Shown here: piece after piece, positions 46,801-54,065 of the stretch
Layout of the letters: each line of letters begins with the position of its first letter
Numbering within the stretch: position 1 is the stretch's first letter
Source of the DNA: Dasyornis broadbenti
Lineage: Eukaryota; Chordata; Aves; Passeriformes; Dasyornithidae
NCBI GenBank assembly: GCA_013397935.1
Contig: VZRN01003381.1
Span: 382,889-446,888 of the forward strand
Direction: 5' to 3'
DNA: 64,000 bases
Notes under the pieces: model-generated
Told to the model about the DNA's origin: nothing
The model's database searches: none
What the model saw: only the letters and a program-made list of their open reading frames with translations
Translations under genes and position numbers: made by a program

Positions 46801-48147
46801 GAGCCACTGTCCCAGCTGCTGTCCCTCCCCTAGCGACTTGTGCTGTCCTGGGGCCCTGCCAGGCTTTTTTGGCACCAAGTGGTGCCAGCAGCACCCACCA
46901 GTCCAAGGTGGCACCTGAGTCATCCCAGCTGATCAGGTGCTCGGGCAGTGGGAGCAGCGGCTTTCCCTGGATCTTCCCGCTCATCACAAATATCTTGTTC
47001 TGCAGCTGGTGAGTCTGTTGCACAACATCCTCCACCACCATCCTGGGCCAGCCCAGCCCTTCATCCTGGCTCAGAAGCAGAGGGGACACAACCTGGGAGA
47101 CAGGGCTAAGTCAGGCACTTGGTCATGAGTTCCCGTACGCAGAGCAGTGGACATCCCGGTGTCCCCTCTCATTGCCCAGAGAAGCAGTCTCAGAACAGTC
47201 ACAGCTCTGTTGGCCACCCATGGGTTTTGCTGATGTTTATCTCATCAGTGTGACCAAGAGGCCCCTTGCCCTGGGTTTCCAGCTCTCATGGGCTGGGAAG
47301 TGCTGGAAGCGGTACAGTGAGTGCATCTAGTGGAGTCAGTGGCTGGGCACACAAGCAAAAGCCTCCAGCACTGAGGGAGAATTGTGGGAGCTCCTGGAAC
47401 TGATGCAGCTTTTGGGTGCTCTGGGCTGGCAGTGGGAATATTTATAGGAAGTTTGAGAGAAATCCACTTAGACATTTCCCAGCTGCAGGGCAGAGGGAAA
47501 TGGACATTTTTATGAATCCCTAAAATTGCAGGGAAGAAGTGATCCAGTTGGGGCCAGGAAAACTGGGCTGGTGACCTTCACCCAGCTCTTGTCCTCATGG
47601 GACTTGCTCAACCAAGGGTGAGAGCCACCGCAAAGTCAGGGCGAGTGCCTGCTGCAAGTTTTCTTCTATGCATTTTCATTTATTTTGGAGCCCACCTGGA
47701 AGTCTGGCTAGAGCAGCCCACAGCTGGGGTCCCAGCACAGCAGTGTACCCGGCAAGCTCAGCTCACCCTGCTCGCCCCAGGCCTGTGCCTGTGTGGGCAA
47801 CCCACCTCCAGCAGAACAGTGACGAGCTGCTCCACGGGTGAGGGGCCAATGTCTCCCACCAGCAGACCACTCCGACAGTTCTCCTCAGTGATGCTCTCCC
47901 CCTTCTTCTTCACAAAGTAGATTCCCTTGCCTTTTAGGTCAGGTGAGAAGCAGGTAGTGGGCAAGGGCTGCCCAGCAGAATTCAGCCCCAGCACCAGCTC
48001 CAGCATATCCTGCTGCTTGAAGAACTTGTCCAGCATGACCCCAGTCTCCTCATTCCCCACAAACTTGTCCCACTTGTCTGGCCGGATACGCAGTAGCGCT
48101 GAGGCCAAGCTCTCAAGGAGGCCTAACCGCTCGTCCTGTGCATCCAT
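15524..48147 (-). CDS. DNAH17: DNAH17, axonemal dynein heavy chain 17 (complete, 80 coding exons)
   Basis: This is a beta-type heavy chain of the outer dynein arm, the ATP-driven motor of motile cilia and sperm flagella; human DNAH17 loss causes sperm flagellar defects and male infertility. I placed 80 exons, listed in the domain entries below. Their lengths sum to 13,386 nt (4,461 residues plus stop), against 4,462 residues in human, and every junction is phase-consistent. Tail, linker, six AAA modules, stalk with microtubule-binding tip and C-terminal domain follow in normal order. P-loops of AAA1-AAA4 are intact. The ATG at 48147 sits in a strong context (A at -3, G at +4) and aligns with paralog N-termini. 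The gene spans 32.6 kb, far less than in mammals. Two donors are unusual: GC after exon 13 and GA after exon 76. DNAH9 and DNAH11 are the nearest alternatives; the residue pattern and the PGS1/CYTH1 neighbours favour DNAH17. Confidence 0.97.
18369..18376 (-). promoter_or_regulatory. DNAH17: Non-canonical 5' splice site (GA) of DNAH17 intron 76
   Basis: The minus strand reads GAACAG|GAAAGTC here. It differs from a strong GTAAGT donor mainly at +2 (T to A). No GT nearby keeps the frame: GTCAAG four bases on and the upstream GTGCCT both leave phase 1, while exon 77 starts in phase 0. The site is either a rare GA-AG junction or a base error or variant. Confidence 0.6.
20372..22174 (-). CDS. DNAH17: DNAH17 exons 68-73, AAA6 region (residues 3680-4010)
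   Basis: Exons: 22004-22174, 21713-21835, 21380-21573, 21121-21269, 20863-20990 and 20372-20599. Blocks include TYSVYMYTAQGLFERDKLIF, LRPDRMTYAIRKFVEEKMG, FFILSPGVDPLKDVEAL, LGQGQEVVAERAMEVAA, HWVILQNIHLVARWL and HIIPQGLLDNSIKI. The intron between exons 72 and 73 contains the assembly gap at 20632-20677; neither flanking exon is affected. Confidence 0.94.
20632..20677. other. Assembly gap (run of N)
   Basis: A run of N interrupts the intron between DNAH17 exons 72 and 73. The exon reading on both sides is unaffected. The true gap length is unknown. Confidence 0.99.
22315..24746 (-). CDS. DNAH17: DNAH17 exons 62-67, AAA5 region (residues 3326-3679)
   Basis: Exons: 24554-24746, 24205-24440, 23787-23906, 23091-23295, 22583-22747 and 22315-22455. 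Conserved blocks are RLVGGLASENVRWAESVE, TLCGDVLLVSAFVSYIGYF, GLDPLSLLTDSADVAAWNNQ, CTLINFLVTREGLEDQLLA and RENYRPAAERASLLYFIL. AAA5 does not bind nucleotide in this family. The segment after the ring entry also contributes the buttress that supports the stalk. Confidence 0.94.
25024..26857 (-). CDS. DNAH17: DNAH17 exons 56-61, stalk coiled coil and microtubule-binding domain (residues 2981-3325)
   Basis: Exons: 26624-26857, 26267-26431, 26079-26174, 25769-25986, 25320-25527 and 25024-25139. Exons 56-58 form the outgoing coiled-coil arm (ELKQKNEDTDKLIHVVGVE), exons 59-60 the microtubule-binding tip (NLTELKSFGAPPPEVVNV to STAAAGLCSWC), and exons 60-61 the returning arm (KPKRQAVADADAELAEAQ). 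The exon 57 acceptor reads TTGAG, with the disfavoured G at -3, but the homologous reading VDDLKAM fixes this boundary. Confidence 0.94.
27376..28853 (-). CDS. DNAH17: DNAH17 exons 53-55, AAA4 module (residues 2774-2980)
   Basis: Exons: 28662-28853, 28006-28272 and 27376-27537. The P-loop GVGGSGKQ falls at about residues 2801-2808, followed by VFLMTDSQVAEE as the Walker B region in exon 54. Exon 55 encodes VLCFSPVGSTLRVRARKF and WFHEWPEDALVSVSSRFL, leading into the stalk. Confidence 0.95.
28996..30747 (-). CDS. DNAH17: DNAH17 exons 46-52, AAA3 module (residues 2426-2773)
   Basis: Exons: 30540-30747, 30279-30444, 30092-30194, 29792-29939, 29586-29677, 29250-29411 and 28996-29160. The P-loop GNAGTGKS lies at about residues 2455-2462 and Walker B is VYFIDDMNMPEVDKYG in exon 47. 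AAA3 gates the AAA1 cycle in the family. NCQYVACMNPTAGSFTID in exon 48 and FHYIFNLRDLSNIFQ in exon 50 are intact. Confidence 0.95.
31215..31242. repeat. Short TAAACAGG repeat with forkhead-like words in DNAH17 intron 45
   Basis: Three near-tandem units, CTAAACA and two GTAAACA (31224-31230 and 31233-31239), occur in the 616-bp intron between exons 45 and 46. GTAAACA is the core forkhead word. Regulatory use is inference only. Confidence 0.5.
31364..33438 (-). CDS. DNAH17: DNAH17 exons 40-45, AAA2 module (residues 2091-2425)
   Basis: Exons: 33301-33438, 32655-32787, 32339-32466, 32099-32247, 31627-31909 and 31364-31537. The P-loop is GNAGCGKS at about residues 2128-2135, retaining the lysine. 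Walker B is KWIILDGDIDPMWIESLN in exon 42. AAA2 in dyneins binds nucleotide but is thought to play a structural role. ISHLRTATPATVSRAGILY in exon 43 is the usual conserved block. Confidence 0.95.
31976..32080. repeat. CCCAT pentamer microsatellite in DNAH17 intron 43
   Basis: Tandem and degenerate CCCAT units, interrupted by CGTTC and similar variants, occupy more than half of the 189-bp intron between exons 43 and 44. The repeat lies within 20 bp of the exon 43 donor. On the transcribed minus strand it reads (ATGGG)n, a dense series of GGG triplets. Confidence 0.9.
33592..36401 (-). CDS. DNAH17: DNAH17 exons 34-39, AAA1 motor module (residues 1775-2090)
   Basis: Exons: 36241-36401, 35989-36145, 35620-35724, 35028-35185, 34385-34523 and 33592-33819. 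AAA1 is the principal ATP hydrolysis site of dynein. The P-loop GPAGTGKT falls at about residues 1847-1854 in exon 35, and Walker B is AWGCFDEFNRI in exon 36. Sensor-type sequence FITMNPGYAGRTELPENLK follows in exon 37. All catalytic motifs are intact, so an active motor is expected. Exon 36 ends ILVEVLSVIAVQ, with Leu where I expect Ser in other vertebrates. Confidence 0.96.
34091..34170. repeat. TAATTC hexamer tandem repeat in DNAH17 intron 38
   Basis: About 13 nearly perfect tandem copies of TAATTC (equivalently TTCTAA) lie in the intron between exons 38 and 39, followed by a degenerate TATGCTATTCTA tail. It is not the vertebrate telomere repeat. Confidence 0.92.
36683..40688 (-). CDS. DNAH17: DNAH17 exons 22-33, linker region (residues 1170-1774)
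   Basis: Exons: 40572-40688, 40366-40452, 39989-40141, 39413-39661, 39081-39203, 38509-38856, 38338-38429, 38078-38204, 37704-37856, 37180-37305, 36935-37042 and 36683-36814. This is the DHC_N2 linker, the mechanical lever that bends over the AAA ring in the power stroke. Well conserved pieces include SWDAFTGLDSNMKN (exon 25), EEVRGIVDKASKE (exon 26), AFPRFYFVSSADLLDILS (exon 29), KPREQWVFDYPAQ (exon 31) and MTICTIDVHARDVVAKM (exon 33). Frame is intact throughout, including the short exon 28 with its run of five C. Confidence 0.94.
40761..43836 (-). CDS. DNAH17: DNAH17 exons 12-21, distal tail (residues 612-1169)
   Basis: Exons: 43641-43836, 43369-43515, 42992-43100, 42748-42851, 42504-42644, 42234-42377, 41852-42034, 41500-41754, 41223-41392 and 40761-40983. 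They encode the second part of DHC_N1, mostly helical. Conserved stretches are LLQRDPDSGLLSMNF (exon 12), DLIVGWYNE (exon 13), RETLHDLQKRVQIVK (exon 15) and EGLVEVMGHLARVKERQ (exon 21). Exon 13 must end at GAG before GCAGGT to keep frame and homology into exon 14, so this intron appears to be GC-AG. Confidence 0.92.
43362..43369 (-). promoter_or_regulatory. DNAH17: GC-type 5' splice site of DNAH17 intron 13
   Basis: The minus strand reads AATGAG|GCAGGT, matching the GC-AG donor pattern (AG before, A at +3, G at +5). The nearby GT (GGCAG|GTTCTG) would leave phase 1 and destroy the reading of exon 14. Joining GAG to GTGAAG gives WYNEVKQRLLPVERPL with no gap against the homologous family segment. 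Confidence 0.75.
43960..48147 (-). CDS. DNAH17: DNAH17 exons 1-11, N-terminal tail (residues 1-611)
   Basis: Exons: 47806-48147, 46899-47092, 46426-46618, 46250-46349, 46087-46172, 45822-45947, 45412-45567, 45250-45333, 44719-44886, 44346-44462 and 43960-44228. This is the first part of the dynein heavy-chain N-terminal region (DHC_N1), which in the family dimerises with the partner heavy chain and binds intermediate chains. Recognisable segments include RPDKWDKF in exon 1, GKIQGKPLLPLP in exon 2, ADSCYWPSLQNMF in exon 4, LAAIFCQGFDDCN in exon 10 and LERPLIRAE in exon 11. Introns 4 and 7 are only 77 and 78 bp. Confidence 0.93.
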
Positions 48148-49345
48148 TGTGCCAGCACCAGGCTCAGCTGCAGGTCCTCAGCACCTGGGATGGTCCAGTG
48201 GGCAAAATCTTGCTCAGCCAGGGGCTGTACACACCCCACACCCCGACCTCATGACACTGCCCATCCCACCCCTCCACTGCCCTCAGCCTTCCCTCTGCAC
48301 AAGCAGTCTTAGGGGAAGCTGCCAGTCCCATCGCTGCCTGGCCCCAGTGGCCCCCAACCTACCCCAACACTGCCTGGCCCATCACCACCCAGCCCTAGCA
48401 CCCCCTGGCCTGCTCCATCCCTGACTGGCCCTCTTGCTCCCCTGGCCCACCCCAATCTTACCTGGCTCTACTGCTTCCCTGCTCTGTCGCACTCCTGAAC
48501 CCTGCAACAGCCTCCAGCCACGGTCAGCACCCCAACTGACACTGTTAGCAGTTCAACCGACAGTCAGTGCCCCAACGGGTGCTGGCACCAGCCCAACAGG
48601 TCCTGGCACAAGCCCAACGGGCACTGGCACCAGCCCAACTGCAGGGCTGCCCTTCCCCCTCCACACCCCGCAGTGTCCCTGTCCCTTAGCAAGGGCTGTT
48701 TGCCCACCCTGGCCAGACTCAGGCAGTAGTGCCCAAGGTTGCCCTATCTGAGGTACAGGATGGGCAGGGACTGAGGCAGGAAACGCCCTGGCTCTGGCAG
48801 ACCCCCACCATGGCACAAGTGTGCATGACTGGACCACTCCCCTTCCAGCCCTGGTGGCAGCGGCACAGCTGGCACAGGCTCAGCACTCCCAGCTTGCCCT
48901 CAGCCCCAACTTGGCTTTGATCCTATTCACACCTGGTACCAGCTGAGTATGAATCCCTCAGCCCTGTTGCAGAACAAGGTACCTGAGGGGCTGCCCCACC
49001 ATCTCCACTGTCCCAGGCCCCTCCACAGTGCAGTGAATGTCGCTGTGGTGGGCAACCATGCCCCTGCCCACCCAAGCTTCATGCCCTCAGCAGGATGCCA
49101 GGACCAAGAGCTGTCATAGCCTGGAATAGCCACCCTGGGTCCTGCAGCGAGGTCCCCAAGGCACTGTCCTGGTGGCCAGGGGCAGCTGGTGAAGGCACAA
49201 GGCCCGCAAATACCTCCAGCACACTGAGAGCTCGGACTGGGAGGAGCATGAGCCCAGTCCAAGGCTGGGCACAGGGCAGGGACTGACAGTGGCAGGGGAC
49301 TCCTGCCCACCCCAAGCTGCACACAGAGCACAGGAGGCCAAGCGA
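48148..49345. other. DNAH17 upstream interval
   Basis: About 1.2 kb separates the predicted CYTH1 polyadenylation region from the DNAH17 start codon and should contain the DNAH17 promoter and 5' UTR. It is GC-rich, with a three-copy 21-bp repeat at 48571-48640. I see no TATA box and no full RFX X-box. Open frames here on the + strand reflect the repeat and have no recognisable domain. Confidence 0.6.
48571..48640. repeat. 21-bp tandem repeat upstream of DNAH17
   Basis: Three diverged 21-bp units beginning CCCAAC and containing CTGGCAC(C/A)AG lie at 48571-48591, 48592-48612 and 48613-48633, followed by a partial fourth. The array lies 420-490 bp upstream of the DNAH17 ATG. Confidence 0.85.
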
Positions 49346-49359
49346 AGCGCGGTGCAGTG

Positions 49360-49365
49360 TTTATT
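49360..49365 (-). terminator. CYTH1: CYTH1 polyadenylation signal AATAAA
   Basis: TTTATT on the + strand is AATAAA on the minus strand, about 1.1 kb after the CYTH1 stop. A GT-rich downstream element (ctgtgctctgtgtgc) lies about 30-45 nt further on the minus strand, as expected for cleavage near 49345. Confidence 0.7.
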
Positions 49366-49403
49366 TGCTGCTGATCCTCAGCACTAGTTTACAAGGCCAT
49401 GGC

Positions 49404-49408
<5 letters not shown>

Positions 49409-49438
<30 letters not shown>
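49409..49438. repeat. 30-nt A/T homopolymer in the CYTH1 3' UTR
   Basis: A run of 30 A on the + strand, so 30 U in the CYTH1 mRNA, lies about 45-75 nt upstream of its polyadenylation signal. There is no sign of a retroposed gene next to it. Confidence 0.9.
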
Positions 49439-49442
<4 letters not shown>

Positions 49443-49542
49443 TTAGAATAAAAAACCCTACTCCCCTGCCCCTCTTCCATGAGGTCTCTGCACTGAACCA
49501 CCCACATACAAAATAATCTACAAGGAGAAAACTATACAGGAG

Positions 49543-49550
49543 TATTTACA
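49543..49550 (-). promoter_or_regulatory. CYTH1: Pumilio response element TGTAAATA in the CYTH1 3' UTR
   Basis: TATTTACA on the + strand is TGTAAATA on the transcript strand, a perfect match to the UGUANAUA binding site of PUM1/PUM2. It sits in the AT-rich distal UTR about 180 nt before the polyadenylation signal. Binding is inferred. Confidence 0.5.
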
Positions 49551-50478
49551 CCTCTGATAAATAGACTAATACTGATCCAGGCGCCTCCAGACTGTGTGGG
49601 GATGGAAGAGGACAAGACACAGGCGATTGCGAGGCAGAGAGGTGGGGGCCACCGCCCGCACCCAGCCAGACCCCTACCAGCAGCCATCCCGAGGGCAGGC
49701 TCCAGCTCGGGCGTGTTCTACCATGCCACCCTGGCACAACGGCCATGCCACAAGATGTGGTGAGGCAATGACACTCAGTGCTGCCACATCCAAGCTACAA
49801 CCACCATGGCTGGGTGAGGGCACATCTGTGCCCTGTGTGGCACTACTGCTCATTGTGACAGTGACAGTCCCTGCCCTTTGGCCCTCCTGTGTCTGTGGGG
49901 ACCATTCCAGTGCAGGGGGTGGCTGGGAGGGTCCAAGGCAGCAGTGTGGGGACGCCTAGGACAGACCCAGACCCGCTACAACGAGGGCCGGGAGCTGTGT
50001 CTCTGCAGGGCCTCCCTGGGGCTGATACTCTGCACCCCAGCACCTGTGGCACCCCAAAACCACCAGCTGCTCACCAACAGCTGCTCCCCTCCCAAAGGGA
50101 TACCCCAAGTGCATCTGAACGTGTGTGCTGGGGGGACCCCATGCCACGCAGCCACAGGCTTCCTGGGGATCGGCCAGAGGCAGAGAGGGTGCCCATGGTG
50201 GCAAGGCCGGGGCTCCCAGGGGCATACAGGGGTGCTGTGTTCCAGCTAGGGACTGTGAAGACGCTGTCCTGGTGATGAGGCAGTGATGGGGGGCCAGAGT
50301 CACTGAGATGCCTGTGCCCCTTCCCTCCCCCCACGGTAAAGAAATGGCAAAGCTGAAGCTTGGCCTCAGGCCTCGAGGGCCAGGCTGCAGCATGGCCCCC
50401 ACTCCACAGACCCCCATGATGGGGGGGACACTTGGGCTGCCACAGGGGCACGCTGTCCTCGCAGGGCCAGTCAGGCTG

Positions 50479-53400
50479 CTAGTGCCTCTTGGTGGAGGAG
50501 ACCTTCTTCTTCCTGGCAGCCAGCATCTCGTAGAAGGGGTCCCGGCTGATGGCTGCCCTGGCAGGGGAACAAGGACTGGGTCAGGCCAAACTGCTGCAGG
50601 CATGGGTGCAACCTGCCTGGCATGGCCTTGGACAGGTCCCTTTATGTCCCTGGGGAAGTTTGCTTCCCCCACACTTGCAGGGTGCCCTGGGAAGCACTGT
50701 CCCCTTTGTGGGCAGCAGGCAGGACCCTGCTCTGCCCCTGTCCAAAAAAGGGCCCCCACATGCTCCTCCAAGCACTCACTTGATGCACTTGATCCACTCC
50801 TCCTTCTCCTCAGGTGTGGGGGCAGAGATGCGATACACAGTGTGGTTCCCCTCCACCACACGCCCATCCGCCTCCGTCTTGCAGGCCTTGATCACCTGGT
50901 CCTTGTTGTCAGGGATGTAGAGCTCAAAGCAGTTCTAGGAGGGAGAGACTGCTCAGAGGCAGCCCCCCACTTCCAAAGAGGACCCCAGACTGGGAGGGGA
51001 AAGGCAGAGCTGCACTCCCCCAGCAAAGCCACCCTAGCATGGCACAGAGGGACAGACACACCATGATCATCACCCCTTGGCCCCACATGTGCCCTGCCAC
51101 CAGTCCTGGTCACTGTGGTGACCAGCTCCACGTCTGCACCTGGCCACTATAATGGTGGAGGCAGTGACCACTCTGGGGCCCTGTCCTGGGGCCATCTCAG
51201 ACTGCTGCAACAACACCTCCCAGCGTTCCCTGCTCAAGTTAAAGCTGCCCCCAAACCCCTGAGGACACTGCTGCAGCACTCACGGGCTTCTTTGAGTCCT
51301 CCACTTCGCGGATGCTCAGGTTCTCCAGGGGAATGATGCCACGGGGCTCCTTATCCTGGTGCAGCCAAGCAGAGGTTTAGCTGTGGGGTGGACACTCCCA
51401 ATCCAACCCCTTCCCTGCCCTAGCTTGGCTCACCCTGCACGGAGTCCACTCACCGTTGTGTACTCAAAGTAGTAAAGGCAGTTGTCAGTCAGGATGAACC
51501 AGCGTCGCTTCCATGTCTTCACCCTGCCTCCTGGGAGCAGAGAGCGACAGTCGGGCACAGCCCTGCGGAGCACAGCCAGGCACACGGCAGCTCAGCAGCA
51601 CGGGAGCCAAGTGGACACACAGAGGCTCCAGCAGCACAGGGCCTGGGCGGACACACAGAGCCAAGCAGAGCCAGGCAGCGGCGGGCAGCAGCAGCAGGCA
51701 GCACACACTGCACCGAGCCAGAGCAGGAAGCGGACGGATGAAGATGGAGGCAAGGGCAGGAGTGCTGGGCTGTGAGTGCTGTGCCCATTCCCACCCAAAC
51801 AGATTCAGCACAGCTAGAGGATACTGTGGCCAGGCAGCTCCCTGGGAGAACACAGGGATTTTCTGTCCACACTGACCATGGTCCCACTCATCCTGGAGCC
51901 TGGGCAAGGCAGGACCCAAGGCCACGGTTGAGGTCCACAGCTGCCACCACAACGAGAGAAGCCAGTCCCTGGGCACAGGCCCCGCTCACCCCCAGGCCAG
52001 CTCCCCTCTACCGCAGCCATTGCAGCAGTGCTGGATGTGGGACAAGCACCCACCCTTGCGACCTGGATCTGGCATGGACACGAGGAGCCACAGTGTACAC
52101 TGGGAGTCCTGCTCATCCCCCCCACCACCAAGAAGGCTCTGTGGCCCCTGCTTCCCCGCGACTGCTGGCACCCCACCCCTGTCCCTGCCCCAGGGCATTT
52201 CCGAGGGCCAGCACCAATGCCCCCTGACAGCTTGGAGTGCAGGCATTGGAGCAGGGCTGGTGCCTGCACGGGGACTGCTGTGAGCCCTTAGAACAGCACA
52301 GGGCACCACACAGACAGATCCTGCCTGCTCCCATCCAGCTCCAGGAACTTGGCACACCCTAAATCTAAGCCCCTGTGCATAGGCTGGGGCCTTGCTTGAG
52401 GGGACCCCAAACCTGTCCCCATCCCTTGTGGCACTGGAGGCAAAGACCCACTGGCCAGGCTGAGCTGTCTGTGGACATGGCGATGCACAGCCGGGGGGGT
52501 GTCAAGGAGTCACTGTGGCCCCATCCTCCCCCAGGGTGGCAGAGGGGGCCGCAGGCCTTGGGGAGCATGAGGCATTGGCAGGGCCAGTACCGCACACATC
52601 CCTGCCTGGAGGTGGAGAGGGGCTGTCCTGCAGCAGGCGAGGTCCCTGGGCAGTGTGGGGTTAGCGGCAGCAGCAGCAGCAGCAATGAGACTCATCACCA
52701 GCAATTAAAAACGCAAAAGAAACGAAGCCCCCAGCAGTGTGAGCAGAGCGGGGAAGAGAGGTACGTACCTCCTGGAGTTGGGGGGCAAGGAAAGGAAGAG
52801 CCAAAATCATGGAAACATATAAATGAGGGAGAAAAGAAAATTAAAAAAAAAAAAGGGAAAAAAATAAAAAAGGAACCCCAAAGCCCCCCCTTGCCCTGTG
52901 GGTCAGTGGGGCCGGGCTGCAGCGGGGAAGCTGTGAGGAGTTGGGCCAGCGGCAGGGCCGTGGGGGCTGACTGCCCTGGCTCGCTGTGGCTCGTGGGATG
53001 GGGTTCCTTGGCTGCCGGGCACAGGGCCTGGCTGACTGGCATGGTCCCTCCCTGCCCCCCCAAGACAGCTGGGGTCCACAGCCACTCTGCTGCCTGTCTG
53101 CCACCCCATTAGTGGTGCCAACCTGAACCTGGCTGTGCAAGGTCCCTCCAGTCAGGGACGGGAGAGCCTGGGGCTATACCCTGTATCCTCCCAAGCCAGG
53201 GCAGGGAGCAGGCAGCTCTTGCTCAGCCCCTAGGGTGGGGCTAAGGCCCCTCTCCCCTCCCAAGGGATTGGCCATGTATCAGGAGTCCTGATCCCAGAGA
53301 GAACCCTGGGGAAAGGTCCCACTGGACCCTGATCCTGCCAGCACCCGTCCTCCCCCTTGCTGAACCCGGGCAGAGGATTCCCCAGAGGTGCTGAGAAGAG

Positions 53401-54065
53401 AAGCCACAGCAGCCAGGGTGTGGAGGGCTCTGGCTGCAGGAGCTGGGCGGTGCAGTAGGGATGCCATGCATGCTGCCTGCATGTGGAGCTAGGATGCGGA
53501 GGTGATAATGCTGTGGGAAGGTGAGGCAGGGAGTTGTCTGTGGCATGGAGGGGGGACGCACGCAGCCTGTGGCAGCTCGCCGCTCACTCCTGGGGGCCTG
53601 CTCCAACACACCCTGCTGTAACTTGGTGACCTGAAGGGCCTCGAGGTCTCTGTGCTCTGACACTGGACCCTGGTACCAGCTCTGCACCCAAGGGGCCTGC
53701 CCAGCCTAGAGGCAGAATCGCCCAGGATGCCCACCCAGCTGCTCCGCAGGGCCTTGTCAACTCTGAGTCCGCTCCTACTGCCCAGTCAAGGTAAGATGGA
53801 GGGCTGGATGTACAGATGCCTTTCCTGTGAAGGCTGTGCCTATCTCTGCAGCCTTCTCATGCTCTGAAGAGACAGGCCAGCAGGAGAGGTTTGGGAAGCT
53901 CAGGGGCACTGCACCCTGAGGACAGCCTGCCCTCCCTTGCCACTGGCACTCACCAAGCTTCAGGAGCCAGCCCTCCCGGTCGGGATTGAAGAAGGTATGG
54001 GTGAGGTCGTTGCCATCGTCCTCAGGGATTTTGAAGGGCTCATTCTTGATGCTCTCGTACAGATT
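50479..54065 (-). CDS. CYTH1: CYTH1 Sec7-PH linker, PH domain and polybasic C-terminus
   Basis: Exon 53954-54065 encodes [20 protein letters not shown] and the start of the PH domain, EGWLLKLG. Exons 51454-51530, 51284-51355, 50780-50934 and 50479-50557 encode the phosphoinositide-contacting [71 protein letters not shown] and the polybasic tail. The stop codon is at 50479-50481. Skipping or including the 3-nt microexon gives two or three glycines in the first PH loop. Confidence 0.96.

Larger units (their letters stand above)
49345..50478 (-). other. CYTH1: CYTH1 3' UTR (predicted)
   Basis: The UTR extends from the stop to the AATAAA signal. Its distal 250 nt are much AT-richer than the surroundings. 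They contain a 30-nt homopolymer (49409-49438, T on the transcript strand), a TATTTAT word and a perfect Pumilio-type TGTAAATA element. This AT-rich distal part looks like a conserved UTR end. No open frame here is supported. Confidence 0.7.

Noticed and set aside
15524..48147. Identification as DNAH9 or DNAH11 instead of DNAH17
   Set aside because: These paralogs share most motifs, but exon-by-exon residues such as LERPLIRAE and TEFKTIKFPNQGTIFDYYID, together with the flanking PGS1 and CYTH1 genes, point to DNAH17.
48434..48751. Repeat protein suggested by a PTG-GTSPTG pattern
   Set aside because: The pattern is the translation of the 21-bp tandem DNA repeat upstream of DNAH17; there is no other support for a gene.
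49409..49438. Poly(A) tail of a retroposed pseudogene
   Set aside because: The sequence to its left (lower coordinates) is the predicted CYTH1 polyadenylation region; there is no adjacent cDNA-like sequence or target-site duplication that I can see.
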